The notes under the pieces are model-generated. The model worked only from the letters and a program-made list of their open reading frames with translations, was not told the origin of the DNA and did not search any database. The position numbers were made by a program, and so were the translations under genes. Shown here in pieces: positions 44,386-53,468 of a DNA stretch of 64,000 nt (the stretch's first letter is position 1; each line of letters opens with the position of its first letter). The DNA lies in contig NZ_UTKY01000113.1 of the NCBI RefSeq assembly GCF_900583165.1, positions 1-64,000 on the forward strand, read 5' to 3'. The stretch is from Pseudomonas viridiflava (GTDB lineage Bacteria; Pseudomonadota; Gammaproteobacteria; Pseudomonadales; Pseudomonadaceae).

Positions 44386-45186
44386 ATGAGCAAGCGCAAG
44401 CTGATTCCGCTGCTGATCTACATCCTGTTCCTGCTGGTGCCGATCTACTGGCTGCTGAACATGTCCTTCAAGAGCAACACCGAAATCCTCGGCGGGCTGA
44501 CGTTGTTTCCGCAGGATTTCACCCTGGCCAACTACAAGGTGATCTTCACCGACCCGAGTTGGTACACCGGCTACCTCAACTCGCTGTACTACGTAAGCCT
44601 GAACACGGTGATCTCCCTGAGCGTGGCGCTGCCGGCGGCCTATGCGTTTTCACGCTACCGCTTCCTGGGCGACAAGCACCTGTTTTTCTGGCTGCTGACC
44701 AACCGCATGGCGCCACCAGCGGTGTTTTTGCTGCCGTTTTTCCAGCTGTATTCATCGATTGGTCTGTTCGACACCCATATCGCCGTGGCCCTGGCTCACT
44801 GCTTGTTCAACGTGCCATTGGCGGTATGGATCCTGGAAGGCTTCATGTCGGGGGTGCCCAAGGAAATCGACGAAACGGCCTACATTGACGGCTACTCGTT
44901 TCCCAAGTTCTTCGTGAAGATCTTTATCCCGTTGATCGGCTCCGGCATCGGCGTGACCGCGTTTTTCTGCTTTATGTTTTCCTGGGTCGAGCTACTGCTG
45001 GCGCGCACCCTGACCTCGGTCAACGCCAAGCCCATCGCGGCGGTGATGACCCGCACGGTCTCGGCCTCGGGTATCGATTGGGGCGTGCTGGCGGCGGCGG
45101 GGGTGTTGACTATCCTTCCCGGCATGCTGGTGATCTGGTTTGTTCGCAATCACGTGGCCAAGGGCTTTGCCCTCGGCCGGGTCTGA
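44386..45186 (+). CDS. ABC transporter permease (GlpQ-like)
   Basis: 266 residues with six helices and the EAA-type loop ETAYIDGYSFPKFFVKIFIP, a MalG-type permease. It starts 10 bp after the first permease. Its C terminus (NHVAKGFALGRV) is typical of the carbohydrate permease family. Together with the GlpP-like protein it should pass glycerol or a related polyol through the inner membrane. Confidence 0.87.
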   Translation: MSKRKLIPLLIYILFLLVPIYWLLNMSFKSNTEILGGLTLFPQDFTLANYKVIFTDPSWYTGYLNSLYYVSLNTVISLSVALPAAYAFSRYRFLGDKHLFFWLLTNRMAPPAVFLLPFFQLYSSIGLFDTHIAVALAHCLFNVPLAVWILEGFMSGVPKEIDETAYIDGYSFPKFFVKIFIPLIGSGIGVTAFFCFMFSWVELLLARTLTSVNAKPIAAVMTRTVSASGIDWGVLAAAGVLTILPGMLVIWFVRNHVAKGFALGRV

Positions 45187-45193
45187 GGAGTCG

Positions 45194-45469
45194 ATGATGG
45201 AATGGATGGCCTGGACCACCCCCACTGCACTGTTCTTTGCTGGCATCGCGCTGATTCTGGCGGGCATGACCACCTGGGAATTGCGCTCGCCGAGTATCCC
45301 TCGGCGGGGTCTTCTGCCGATCAGCACCACCCGTGGTGATCGTTTGTTTATCGGTCTTCTCGGCAGCGCCTACCTGCATTTGCTGGTTATCGGCGTTACC
45401 GACTGGAGCATCTGGGTGGCCACTGCGCTGTCCCTGGTATGGCTGTTGAGTGTGATGCGTTGGGGCTAA
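45194..45469 (+). CDS. DUF2160 small membrane protein
   Basis: 91 residues from tandem ATGs at 45194/45197, with GAGGAG just upstream. Three hydrophobic segments (about 5-25, 45-66 and 70-88). DUF2160 proteins occur almost only between the permease and binding-protein genes of GlpSTPQV-type operons, which is the exact position here, and support the glycerol-type assignment. Their role is not established. Confidence 0.82.
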   Translation: MMEWMAWTTPTALFFAGIALILAGMTTWELRSPSIPRRGLLPISTTRGDRLFIGLLGSAYLHLLVIGVTDWSIWVATALSLVWLLSVMRWG

Positions 45470-45480
45470 CGCTGTTCCCC

Positions 45481-45580
45481 TGTAGGAGCGAGCTTGCTCG
45501 CGAAAACCGCCAACGATAACGCGTGCACCCTGATTCAACGCGTTGTCCTTGCGTGCTTCGCGAGCAAGCTCGCTCCTACA
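45481..45580. repeat. REPIN, class 2, inside the ABC operon
   Basis: Perfect 24-bp inverted arms starting TGTAGGAGCGAGCTTGCTCG, 52 bp apart. The sequence differs from the class 1 repeats elsewhere in the window. It lies between the DUF2160 gene and the binding-protein gene. Confidence 0.92.
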
Positions 45581-45626
45581 GGGCGTGGCGGCTGTGGCTC
45601 TTTTTGAAATTAACCAGGAGGTCTCT

Positions 45627-47369
45627 ATGTTGAATAAGAACAATAAGCTGCGACATAGCATTTCATTGGCCGCCGTATTGGCCCTCAGCGGTTTGAGCGC
45701 CTCGGCCTGGGCCGATGCGTACGAAGACGCCGCGAAAAAATGGATCGGCAGCGAATTCAAACCGTCCACCCTGACGGCCGAGCAGCAGCTTGAGGAACTC
45801 AAGTGGTATATCAAGGCCGCCGAACCCTTTCGTGGGATGAAGATCAACGTGGTGTCGGAAACCCTCACCACCCACGAGTATGAATCCAAGGTGCTGGCCA
45901 AGGCCTTCAGCGAAATCACCGGGATCAAGCTGACCCACGATCTGCTGCAAGAAGGCGACGTGGTGGAGAAACTGCAAACCCAGATGCAGTCCGACAAGAA
46001 TATCTACGACGGCTGGGTCAACGATTCCGACTTGATCGGTACGCACTTTCGCTACGGCAAGACCGAATCCATCACCGACCTGATGGCCAACGAAGGCAAG
46101 GACTTCACCTCGCCAACCCTGGACCTCAAGGACTTTATCGGCCTCTCATTCACCACCGCGCCCGACGGCAAGGTCTATCAACTGCCCGACCAGCAGTTCG
46201 CCAACCTCTACTGGTTCCGCGCCGACTGGTTCGAACGTGCCGACCTCAAAGCCAAGTTCAAGGAAAAGTACGGCTATGACCTCGGCGTGCCAGTGAACTG
46301 GTCGGCCTATGAAGACATCGCCAAGTTCTTTAGCGAAGACGTCAAGGAGATCGACGGCAAGCGCGTTTACGGGCATATGGACTACGGCAAAAAAGACCCG
46401 TCCCTGGGCTGGCGCTTCACCGATGCCTGGTTCTCCATGGCCGGTGGCGGCGACAAAGGCTTGCCCAACGGCCTGCCGGTGGACGAGTGGGGTATTCGCG
46501 TGGAGGACTGCCACCCGGTGGGCTCCAGCGTCACCCGCGGCGGCGACACCAACGGCCCTGCCGCCGTGTACGCCACGCAGAAATACGTGGACTGGATGAA
46601 AGCTTATGCGCCACCGGAAGCGGCGGGCATGACCTTCTCCGAATCCGGCCCGGTGCCGTCCCAAGGCAACATCGCCCAGCAGATCTTCTGGTACACCGCG
46701 TTTACCGCTGACATGGTCAAGCCGGGCCTGCCGGTGGTGAACGCCGACGGCACGCCGAAATGGCGCATGGCGCCGTCGCCTGTCGGACCTTACTGGGAAA
46801 AGGGCATGAAAAAGGGCTACCAGGACGTAGGCTCCTGGACCTTCCTCAAGTCAACGCCAGAGAAACAGAAACTCGCGGCCTGGCTCTACGCGCAGTTTGT
46901 GACCTCGAAAACCGTGTCGTTGAAGAAAACCATCGTTGGCCTCACGCCGATTCGTGAGTCTGACATCAACTCCCAGGCCATGACCGACATGGCACCGAAA
47001 CTGGGTGGCCTGGTGGAGTTCTACCGCAGCCCGGCGCGCACCGAATGGTCGCCGACCGGCACCAACGTGCCGGACTACCCACGTCTGGCACAACTGTGGT
47101 GGAGCAACATCGCCTCGGCCGCCAGCGGCGAGAAAACCCCGCAGCAAGCGCTGGACAACTTGGCCAAGGAGCAGGACGCGATCATGACGCGCCTGGAACG
47201 CTCCAAAGTGCAACCGGTCTGCGGCCCGAAAATGAACCCAGAGCGTGACGCGCAATACTGGTTCGACCAGCCGGGCGCTCCGAAGCCGAAACTGGCTAAC
47301 GAGAAACCCAAAGGCGAGACCGTGGCATACGGTGACCTGCTCAAGCAGTGGGAGGCGGCGCGCAAATAA
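45627..47369 (+). CDS. ABC transporter substrate-binding protein (GlpV-like)
   Basis: 580 residues, much longer than common sugar-binding proteins, as is the glycerol-binding GlpV. A signal peptide (MLNKNNKLRHSISLAAVLAL..., ending ASAWA) starts at the ATG 45627, preceded by CAGGAGG. The frame is open 28 codons upstream through the REPIN, which is not coding. The mature protein has an extracellular solute-binding family 1 core and a C-terminal extension after about residue 480. It should deliver glycerol or a similar polyol to the permease. Confidence 0.88.
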   Translation: MLNKNNKLRHSISLAAVLALSGLSASAWADAYEDAAKKWIGSEFKPSTLTAEQQLEELKWYIKAAEPFRGMKINVVSETLTTHEYESKVLAKAFSEITGIKLTHDLLQEGDVVEKLQTQMQSDKNIYDGWVNDSDLIGTHFRYGKTESITDLMANEGKDFTSPTLDLKDFIGLSFTTAPDGKVYQLPDQQFANLYWFRADWFERADLKAKFKEKYGYDLGVPVNWSAYEDIAKFFSEDVKEIDGKRVYGHMDYGKKDPSLGWRFTDAWFSMAGGGDKGLPNGLPVDEWGIRVEDCHPVGSSVTRGGDTNGPAAVYATQKYVDWMKAYAPPEAAGMTFSESGPVPSQGNIAQQIFWYTAFTADMVKPGLPVVNADGTPKWRMAPSPVGPYWEKGMKKGYQDVGSWTFLKSTPEKQKLAAWLYAQFVTSKTVSLKKTIVGLTPIRESDINSQAMTDMAPKLGGLVEFYRSPARTEWSPTGTNVPDYPRLAQLWWSNIASAASGEKTPQQALDNLAKEQDAIMTRLERSKVQPVCGPKMNPERDAQYWFDQPGAPKPKLANEKPKGETVAYGDLLKQWEAARK

Positions 47370-47392
47370 TCGCGCTTTGTAAATCAGGTCAA

Positions 47393-47484
47393 ATGTGGGA
47401 GGGGGCTTGCTCCCGATAGCGGTGTATCAGTCGACAGATTAATTGACTGGTATACCGCTATCGGGAGCAAGCCCCCTCCCACAT
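47393..47484. repeat. REPIN, class 1
   Basis: Perfect 31-bp inverted arms of the class 1 core extended by GATAGCGGT, the best-conserved copy in the window. It fills the space between the convergent GlpV-like and AraC genes and ends on the first base of the AraC stop codon. Confidence 0.94.
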
Positions 47485-48377
47485 TAACCTCGCGTTGCGG
47501 CCAAAATTCGCGCCGTATCCTTCGCCGGCGGCAGCCCAAACACCCGCGCATAATCGCGGCTGAACTGGGTCGCGCTTTCATACCCTACCTCAAACGCTGC
47601 ACTGGTCACGCTGCTCGCGCTGGCCACCATCATGGTGCGCGCCTGTAATAGCCTCACACGCTTTTGATACTGCAACGGGCTCAAATTGGTCACGGCCTTG
47701 AAGTGCCGATGAAACGCCGAAACACTCATCGCCGCCTTCTGGGCCAGCGCTTCCACGCGAATCGGTTCGGCAAAGTCGCGGCGTATCCACTGGATCGCCC
47801 GGCTGACCCGCGCCATGGCCGTATCGGGTGCGGCTATCTCCCGCAACATCCAGCCGTGGGGGCCTTGCAGCACGTGGTAGAGGATCTCCCGCTCGTACGC
47901 AGGCGCCAACGCAGCAATCGCCACCGGGTCGCCCATCAGGCGCAGCATGCGCACCCAGGCGTCCATCAACGCGGGTGTCACGGCCGCCACTGAAAACCCG
48001 GCTTCCTGCTCGCAACGGCCACTGGGCGCGGGCAAGTCATTGAGCAGGGTGGTGAGCACGGTCGGGTCCAGGGTCAGGCTCACTGCCAGGTACGGCTCAC
48101 CCGTAACCGCAGGGTTCACCACGCCCACGGCGGGCAACTCGATGGACATCACAAAATACGTCGCCGGGTCGTAATGCAGGGTACGGTCGCCCACGGTCAT
48201 GCACTTACTGCCCTGCAGGATCAGGTTGATCATCGGGTCGTACACCGCCGCGAGCATATGCTCCGGAATCGCGCCCTGCACCATCGCCACGCGGGGGATA
48301 CCGGTCTCGGTGCGGCGGTTTTCGGCATGGGCGGCCAAGGCGCGCAGTTCGATCAATTGAGTATTCATGGAGCGCAT
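47484..48377 (-). CDS. AraC-family regulator (first copy)
   Basis: 297 residues from the ATG at 48377 with GGAAGGA 6 nt upstream. An AraC_N (cupin-like) domain (about 20-175) precedes the double helix-turn-helix (about 205-295, ending YESATQFSRDYARVFGLPPAKD). It is divergent from a short-chain dehydrogenase gene, which it probably controls. A clear paralogue lies at 50653-51519 with the same layout, so the modules likely arose by duplication. Confidence 0.87.
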   Translation of the reverse strand: MRSMNTQLIELRALAAHAENRRTETGIPRVAMVQGAIPEHMLAAVYDPMINLILQGSKCMTVGDRTLHYDPATYFVMSIELPAVGVVNPAVTGEPYLAVSLTLDPTVLTTLLNDLPAPSGRCEQEAGFSVAAVTPALMDAWVRMLRLMGDPVAIAALAPAYEREILYHVLQGPHGWMLREIAAPDTAMARVSRAIQWIRRDFAEPIRVEALAQKAAMSVSAFHRHFKAVTNLSPLQYQKRVRLLQARTMMVASASSVTSAAFEVGYESATQFSRDYARVFGLPPAKDTARILAATRG

Positions 48378-48506
48378 GCTGTTCCTTCCCAACACGGATG
48401 CGCAAGCAAAAAGCAGAAACAGGCAGGATTGGAGTAGGAACGGCTGCGTCTGCAAGCAGGGCAATGGCTACTGTAGTCACTCAACCTTTAAGCAGTGGAG
48501 CAGGCC

Positions 48507-49250
48507 ATGGGCGTTATTGTGATTACGGGAGGCAGCCGTGGGATCGGTGCCAGTACTGCCGAACTGTGTGCCCGCCAGGGCCATGGTGTGATCCTCACCT
48601 ACAACCGCAACCCCGACGCGGCGCAGGCGGTGGTGCAGCGTATCGAGGCCGAAGGTGGTAAGGCCGTGGCGCTGGAACTGGATGTTGCCAACGTAGGCTC
48701 GTTCGCCGCATTCCGCGACGTGGTCACCAACGTCCTGCATTCGACCTGGGGAGTAAGCACCCTGAGCGGCCTGGTGAACAACGCCGGCTACGGCCTGTTC
48801 AACCCCCTTGAGTCAGTGACTGAGGCGCAGTTTGATGGCCTGTTCAACGTGCACCTCAAAGGCCCGTTCTTCCTCACCCAAACCTTACTGCCGTTGCTGC
48901 AAGCAAACGCCAGCATCGTCAACCTCACCAGCGCCACCACCCGCGTTGCCACCGCAGGCGTCGCACCCTACGCCGCGTTCAAGGGCGGCCTGGATGTGCT
49001 CACCCGCTACATGGCCAAGGAGTTCGGCGAGCGCCGTATCCGCGCCAATGCCGTATCCCCCGGTGCGATCCGTACTGAACTGGGTGGCGGCTTGAACGAT
49101 GAATTCGAAGCGCTGTTGGCCGGGCAGACTGCCCTTGGGCGTGTCGGCGAACCCGAAGACGTGGCACGGGTCATCGCGATGCTGTTGTCGCAAGAGGGCA
49201 GTTGGATCAATGCGCAAACCTTAGAAGTCGCTGGCGGCTACATCATCTGA
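48507..49250 (+). CDS. Short-chain dehydrogenase/reductase
   Basis: 247 residues. The NAD(P)-binding GGSRGIGAS near residue 8-16, NNAG near 92 and a catalytic YAAFK (Tyr/Lys) are present. The start at 48507 has GGAG 8 nt upstream; a GTG at 48495 is possible. It begins a three-gene run with a VOC protein and a saccharopine-dehydrogenase-like reductase. Substrate unknown. Confidence 0.85.
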   Translation: MGVIVITGGSRGIGASTAELCARQGHGVILTYNRNPDAAQAVVQRIEAEGGKAVALELDVANVGSFAAFRDVVTNVLHSTWGVSTLSGLVNNAGYGLFNPLESVTEAQFDGLFNVHLKGPFFLTQTLLPLLQANASIVNLTSATTRVATAGVAPYAAFKGGLDVLTRYMAKEFGERRIRANAVSPGAIRTELGGGLNDEFEALLAGQTALGRVGEPEDVARVIAMLLSQEGSWINAQTLEVAGGYII

Positions 49251-49266
49251 ACCTGGAGGCCACACC

Positions 49267-49668
49267 ATGCTTGATCATCTCTTTATCTCGGTCAGCGATA
49301 TCGATCGCTCCATCCGCTTCTACGAAAGCACCCTTGCCCCCCTAGGCATCACCGCACGCCATGATTACGACGGCAAGGACGGCCCGCCCGGCCACCCAGA
49401 CCTGAAGGGCTTTGGCGCCCACGGGCGGATGTTTTTCTGGCTGCGCGAAGGCGTAGTGGAGGGGCGCGCGGTTCATGTGGGCTTTGTCGCCAACAACCGC
49501 GCCGAGGTCGAAACGGCCTACGCCGCTGCGCTGGCCAATGGTGCCACCGACAACGGCGCACCCGGCGCACGCCTGCATTACGACCCCAACTATTACGCCG
49601 CCAACGTGCTTGACCCGGACGGCTACAGCCTCGAATTCGTTTACAAAAACTGGCAGCACACCTCATGA
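49267..49668 (+). CDS. VOC-family (glyoxalase/dioxygenase superfamily) protein
   Basis: 133 residues forming one VOC module: it begins MLDHLFISVSDIDRSIRFYE and ends YAANVLDPDGYSLEFVYK, with possible metal ligands His4 and Glu near 128. Members include glyoxalases, fosfomycin-type resistance enzymes and detoxifying lyases; this one cannot be assigned. GGAGG precedes the ATG and its stop overlaps the next gene by 4 bp. Confidence 0.82.
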   Translation: MLDHLFISVSDIDRSIRFYESTLAPLGITARHDYDGKDGPPGHPDLKGFGAHGRMFFWLREGVVEGRAVHVGFVANNRAEVETAYAAALANGATDNGAPGARLHYDPNYYAANVLDPDGYSLEFVYKNWQHTS

Positions 49669-50645
49669 AAACATTGATGATCTACGGCGCCACCGGCTAC
49701 ACCGGGCGCATGGCGGCAATACACGCGAAACAACTCGGGCTGAACCTGGTGATCGCCGGCCGCAACGCCGGGCATTTGGCCAGCCTGGCGGCGGAACTGG
49801 GCGCGTCTTACCGGGTGTTTACCGCAGACGCCAGCCAGTTGGAGGGCATCGACGTGCTGCTCAACTTCGCCGGCCCCTTCGCCCAGACCGCCGGAGCCTT
49901 GATGCGCGCTTGCATCGCCAATGGCACCGACTACTTGGACATCACTGCCGAAATCAAGGTGTACCGTTTGGCCGAGCAACTCGGCGCAGACACCGACGTG
50001 ATGCTGCTGCCCGGCGTGGGCTGGGACGTGGTGCCCACCGACTGCCTGACCATGCACGTTGCCAGCCGTGTGCAGCAGCCACAATCATTGAAGATCGCCT
50101 TGCAGGTGCCGGGCTCAATGTCCCGTGGCTCGGCGATGAGCGTGGGCGAGATCATCGGCGCCGGCGTCATGGCGCGTATCGACGGCCAGTTGGTCGCCAC
50201 CCCGGATGCCCAACCCCAGCATCTGGACTTTGGCGACGGCCCGGCGCTGTGCGCACCGCTGTCGTTTGGCGACCTGGTCACTGCCTGGCACTCCAGCGCC
50301 ATTCCGAATATCGCCATGTTTGTGCACATCACCGGCGAAGCGTTCCCGGAGGGCGACTTGTCGCTGCTGCCCGACGGCCCAACTCAAGCCCAGCGCGACG
50401 CCCATCGCGCCCGTGCCGTGGCTGAAGTCACCGGTGCCGACGGCACAGTTGCGCGTTCTGTAATCGAGACCGTCAACGGCTACAGCTACACCCCGTTGGC
50501 CGCTGTAGAAGCGGCGCGCCGAGTGCTTGGCGGCGAGCGTCAAGCCGGCTTCCAGACCCCTGCAAAGCTGTTCGGGGTAGGCTTTGCCCAGACCATTGCC
50601 GGCACACAGATCACCGATTATTCACCTCAGGAACAACGCGCATGA
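49665..50645 (+). CDS. Saccharopine dehydrogenase-like reductase
   Basis: 326 residues. The N-terminal Rossmann motif IYGATGYTGRMAA (about 5-17) and the following LVIAGRN, plus the VLLNFAGPFAQTAG segment, are typical of saccharopine dehydrogenase-like and trans-acting enoyl reductase proteins. It probably acts on a carbonyl or enoyl substrate in the same pathway as the neighbouring SDR. Translationally coupled to the VOC gene. Confidence 0.8.
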   Translation: MKTLMIYGATGYTGRMAAIHAKQLGLNLVIAGRNAGHLASLAAELGASYRVFTADASQLEGIDVLLNFAGPFAQTAGALMRACIANGTDYLDITAEIKVYRLAEQLGADTDVMLLPGVGWDVVPTDCLTMHVASRVQQPQSLKIALQVPGSMSRGSAMSVGEIIGAGVMARIDGQLVATPDAQPQHLDFGDGPALCAPLSFGDLVTAWHSSAIPNIAMFVHITGEAFPEGDLSLLPDGPTQAQRDAHRARAVAEVTGADGTVARSVIETVNGYSYTPLAAVEAARRVLGGERQAGFQTPAKLFGVGFAQTIAGTQITDYSPQEQRA

Positions 50646-50652
50646 CTGCTAT

Positions 50653-51519
50653 CTAGGCTGGAGATTTGAACCGCGCCGCATCCTTCACCGGCGGCAACCC
50701 GAACAGCCGCGCATATTCGCGGCTGAACTGCGAGGCGCTTTCATACCCGACTGCGAAGGCAATGGACGCGGCATCCAGGGTGTCGAACAGCAGCAACCAG
50801 CGCGCCCGCAACAGGCGCAGACGTTTCTGGTACTGGATCGGCGTCATCGCAGTGATGGCTTTGAAATGCCGATAGAACGCCGCCACGCTCATGTCAGTCA
50901 TGGCCGCCAGCGGCTCCACGCGAAAGGGTTCGGCATAGTGCTGGCGAATCCACTCGGTGGCCCGGCGGATCTGCGCCAGGCGGCCATCGGGGCGTGCCAT
51001 GTCCACCAGGGTGTCGCGCAATGGGCCTTGCAGCACCCTAAACACCAGTTCGCGCTCAATCATCGGTGCCAACACGGCGGCTTCGTGGGGGCGATCCATC
51101 AGCCGCAGCATGCGCAGCCACGCATCAATCATCTGCTCAGGAGCGGGCACGGCTGTAAAGCGTTGGGTGCGCACGCGTTCAAGCGGTGGGATTTCATCCG
51201 CCAGCACCGCAGCGATCACGCTGGGGTCCAGGGTCAGGCTCAGTGCCAGGTAGGGCAGCTGCGGCGCGCAAGGATGCACCTGCCCGGTCGCCGGCACCTC
51301 CACCGGCACCACGAAGTAGCTGGCCGGCCCGTAGGTCGAGACCTGATCACCGATAGACAAGGTCTTCGAACCTTGCAGCACCAGGTGCAGCATCGGTTGA
51401 TACACCTGATCGGCGCAGGCTTCGGCGCACACCATGGCGACGCGGGGCAGGCCGGTATCGGTCCATTTGTTTTCTGCGCGCATCACGAGGCGGCGCAGTT
51501 CATCCAGGTCGTTGTTCAT
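50653..51519 (-). CDS. AraC-family regulator (second copy)
   Basis: 288 residues from the ATG at 51519; the ribosome site is poor and the frame stays open 26 codons further upstream. AraC_N domain (about 10-165) and double helix-turn-helix (about 195-285, YESASQFSREYARLFGLPPVKD). It is closely similar to the regulator at 47484-48377 and, like it, is divergent from a short-chain dehydrogenase. It ends 7 bp from the end of the convergent reductase gene. Confidence 0.85.
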   Translation of the reverse strand: MNNDLDELRRLVMRAENKWTDTGLPRVAMVCAEACADQVYQPMLHLVLQGSKTLSIGDQVSTYGPASYFVVPVEVPATGQVHPCAPQLPYLALSLTLDPSVIAAVLADEIPPLERVRTQRFTAVPAPEQMIDAWLRMLRLMDRPHEAAVLAPMIERELVFRVLQGPLRDTLVDMARPDGRLAQIRRATEWIRQHYAEPFRVEPLAAMTDMSVAAFYRHFKAITAMTPIQYQKRLRLLRARWLLLFDTLDAASIAFAVGYESASQFSREYARLFGLPPVKDAARFKSPA

Positions 51520-51667
51520 GGAGCGACCATGGGCTACGGCGACTGGCAAAGCAAGGCAACTGAGAAGAATAGGCAAGCATGGGATAAGAACCGGCAACCG
51601 CCCACGCAGTCACCCGCCCAATACTGACAGCACGCAGTATCACTCCACCTCAAGGAACATCAGGCTT

Positions 51668-52417
51668 ATGAAACTCGATGGCAAAATCGCAATCGTCACC
51701 GGCGCATCCAAAGGCATCGGCGCAGGCATTGCCAAGGGCTTGGCAGCGGCAGGCGCGACCGTGGTGGTCAACTACGCCACCAGTCAAACCGACGCAGACG
51801 CCGTGGTCGCCCATATTCAGGCGCAGGGCGGCAACGCGATCAGCGTGCAGGCGGATATGAGCTCAGGCGCCGACGTGATGCGTTTGTTCGACACCGTGCG
51901 CGAGACCTTCGGGCGCCTGGATATCCTGGTCAACAACGCCGGTGTCGCGGTGTTCCAGATGATCGAGGACCTGACCGAAGAGGCCTTCCACAAACAGTTC
52001 AACCTCAATGTGTTGGGCTACCTGCTGGCAGCGCGGGAGGCGGTGAAATTGTTGGGGCAGGGCGGCAGCATCATCAATATCAGCTCGATCCTCAGTACCG
52101 ACCCGTACCTGGCTTCCAGCGTTTACTCGGCCACCAAGGGCGCGGTGGATACGCTGACCTTCGCCCTGGCCCGTGAGCTGGGGCCCAAGGGTATCCGGGT
52201 CAATTCGATCTTGCCGGGACACACCAATACACCGGCCACCGATGGCAACTTTGCCGGTGAGTTTGGCCAGTCGCTGATTGCCGGCACACCGCTGGGGCGT
52301 TTTGGCGAGCCGGAAGACATTGCACCTCTGGCGGTATTCCTCGCGAGCGAAGATGCCCACTGGGTCACCGGCGAGTCGATCCGGGCTTCCGGTGGTGTGC
52401 GGGGTGTCGGTTACTGA
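51668..52417 (+). CDS. Short-chain dehydrogenase/reductase
   Basis: 249 residues. TGASKGIGAG near residue 12-21, NNAG near 90, SSILS and catalytic YSATK are intact, so it is a classical SDR, close to 3-oxoacyl-ACP reductase or glucose dehydrogenase-like enzymes. It lies 148 bp from the divergent AraC gene. The true substrate is unknown. The next gene, a LysR regulator, is convergent. Confidence 0.85.
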   Translation: MKLDGKIAIVTGASKGIGAGIAKGLAAAGATVVVNYATSQTDADAVVAHIQAQGGNAISVQADMSSGADVMRLFDTVRETFGRLDILVNNAGVAVFQMIEDLTEEAFHKQFNLNVLGYLLAAREAVKLLGQGGSIINISSILSTDPYLASSVYSATKGAVDTLTFALARELGPKGIRVNSILPGHTNTPATDGNFAGEFGQSLIAGTPLGRFGEPEDIAPLAVFLASEDAHWVTGESIRASGGVRGVGY

Positions 52418-52426
52418 CCGCGCTGA

Positions 52427-53338
52427 TCACTGCCGCACATGGGGATGTGCGGCAAACAGCTCCACCAGCCAGTCCACAAACACTCGCACCCGCGCACTCA
52501 AGTGGCGGTTGGGCATATACACCACCGACAGCGGGTTGGGCGGTGCCGACCATCGCGTGAGCACCGGCACCAAGGCGCCCGCATCGATGTGCGGCTGAAC
52601 CATGAAGCGCAAAGTATGGATCACGCCCAACCCGGCGAGGCCTGCCGCGAGGTAGGCATTGCTGTCATTCACCGCCACGATATGGCGACTTTGCACCAAC
52701 ACCCGTTCATCCCCTTGTAATAGCTCCAGCGTGTTCTGCTTACCACTGCCGGGGAAAAAATAGCGCACCAGCGTGTGCCCTTTTTCGAGTTCAACAGGGT
52801 GGTCGGGCGTGCCGTGGGCTGCCAGATACGCGGGTGTGGCGCAGGTGACAAACTCCAGGCTGCCCAGGCTTCGTGCAATCAAGCCCGAGTCCGGAAGGTG
52901 CCCGCCACGTATCACACAGTCGATGCTTTCACTGGCGAGGTCGGCGGTACGGTCAGTGGCGCCGATATCGATCTGGATATCCGGATAGCGTTGATGAAAG
53001 TCGCGCAAGGCCGGGATCACCAGCAGCGTGGCGATGGTGGTGCCCATGTCGACCCGAATGCGGCCGCTGGGGCGGTTGCGGGACACCGCCATGTCCGATT
53101 CGGCCTCCAGCCACTGGTCCAGCACCAAACTCATGCGTGCGTGGTAGGCGCTGCCTTCCGGGGTCAGCGTCACCGTGCGCGTGGTGCGGTTGAGCAGCTT
53201 GACCCGCAGGTGAGCCTCCAGTCCCTGTACCAGCTTGGTCACTGCGTTGGGGTGTACCTGCAATTGCACAGCGGCCTTCACAAAGCTGCCGGTCTCGACA
53301 ATGCGCAAAAACGCTTGTACGGCGTGGAAGTAGTCCAT
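52427..53338 (-). CDS. LysR-family regulator
   Basis: 303 residues. An N-terminal winged helix (about 1-60, FLRIVETGSFVKAAVQLQVHPNAVTKLVQGLE, cut when written FLRIVETGSFVKAA) and a LysR substrate-binding domain (about 90-295). It resembles the TrpI/AaeR-like group that controls divergent oxidoreductases. The gene starts 130 bp from the divergent SDR at 53469, its probable target. Confidence 0.87.
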   Translation of the reverse strand: MDYFHAVQAFLRIVETGSFVKAAVQLQVHPNAVTKLVQGLEAHLRVKLLNRTTRTVTLTPEGSAYHARMSLVLDQWLEAESDMAVSRNRPSGRIRVDMGTTIATLLVIPALRDFHQRYPDIQIDIGATDRTADLASESIDCVIRGGHLPDSGLIARSLGSLEFVTCATPAYLAAHGTPDHPVELEKGHTLVRYFFPGSGKQNTLELLQGDERVLVQSRHIVAVNDSNAYLAAGLAGLGVIHTLRFMVQPHIDAGALVPVLTRWSAPPNPLSVVYMPNRHLSARVRVFVDWLVELFAAHPHVRQ

Positions 53339-53468
53339 GGTGCCTCGCGGATTGTCACGAATTACGTGGTACGGGATACAGCAATGTGCTGTTTATCACC
53401 AAAGCTGGAGAGATTACCTTGATTTACGCCTCGCAACCCGCGAATCGACAGGCTTTCAAGGAATCATC

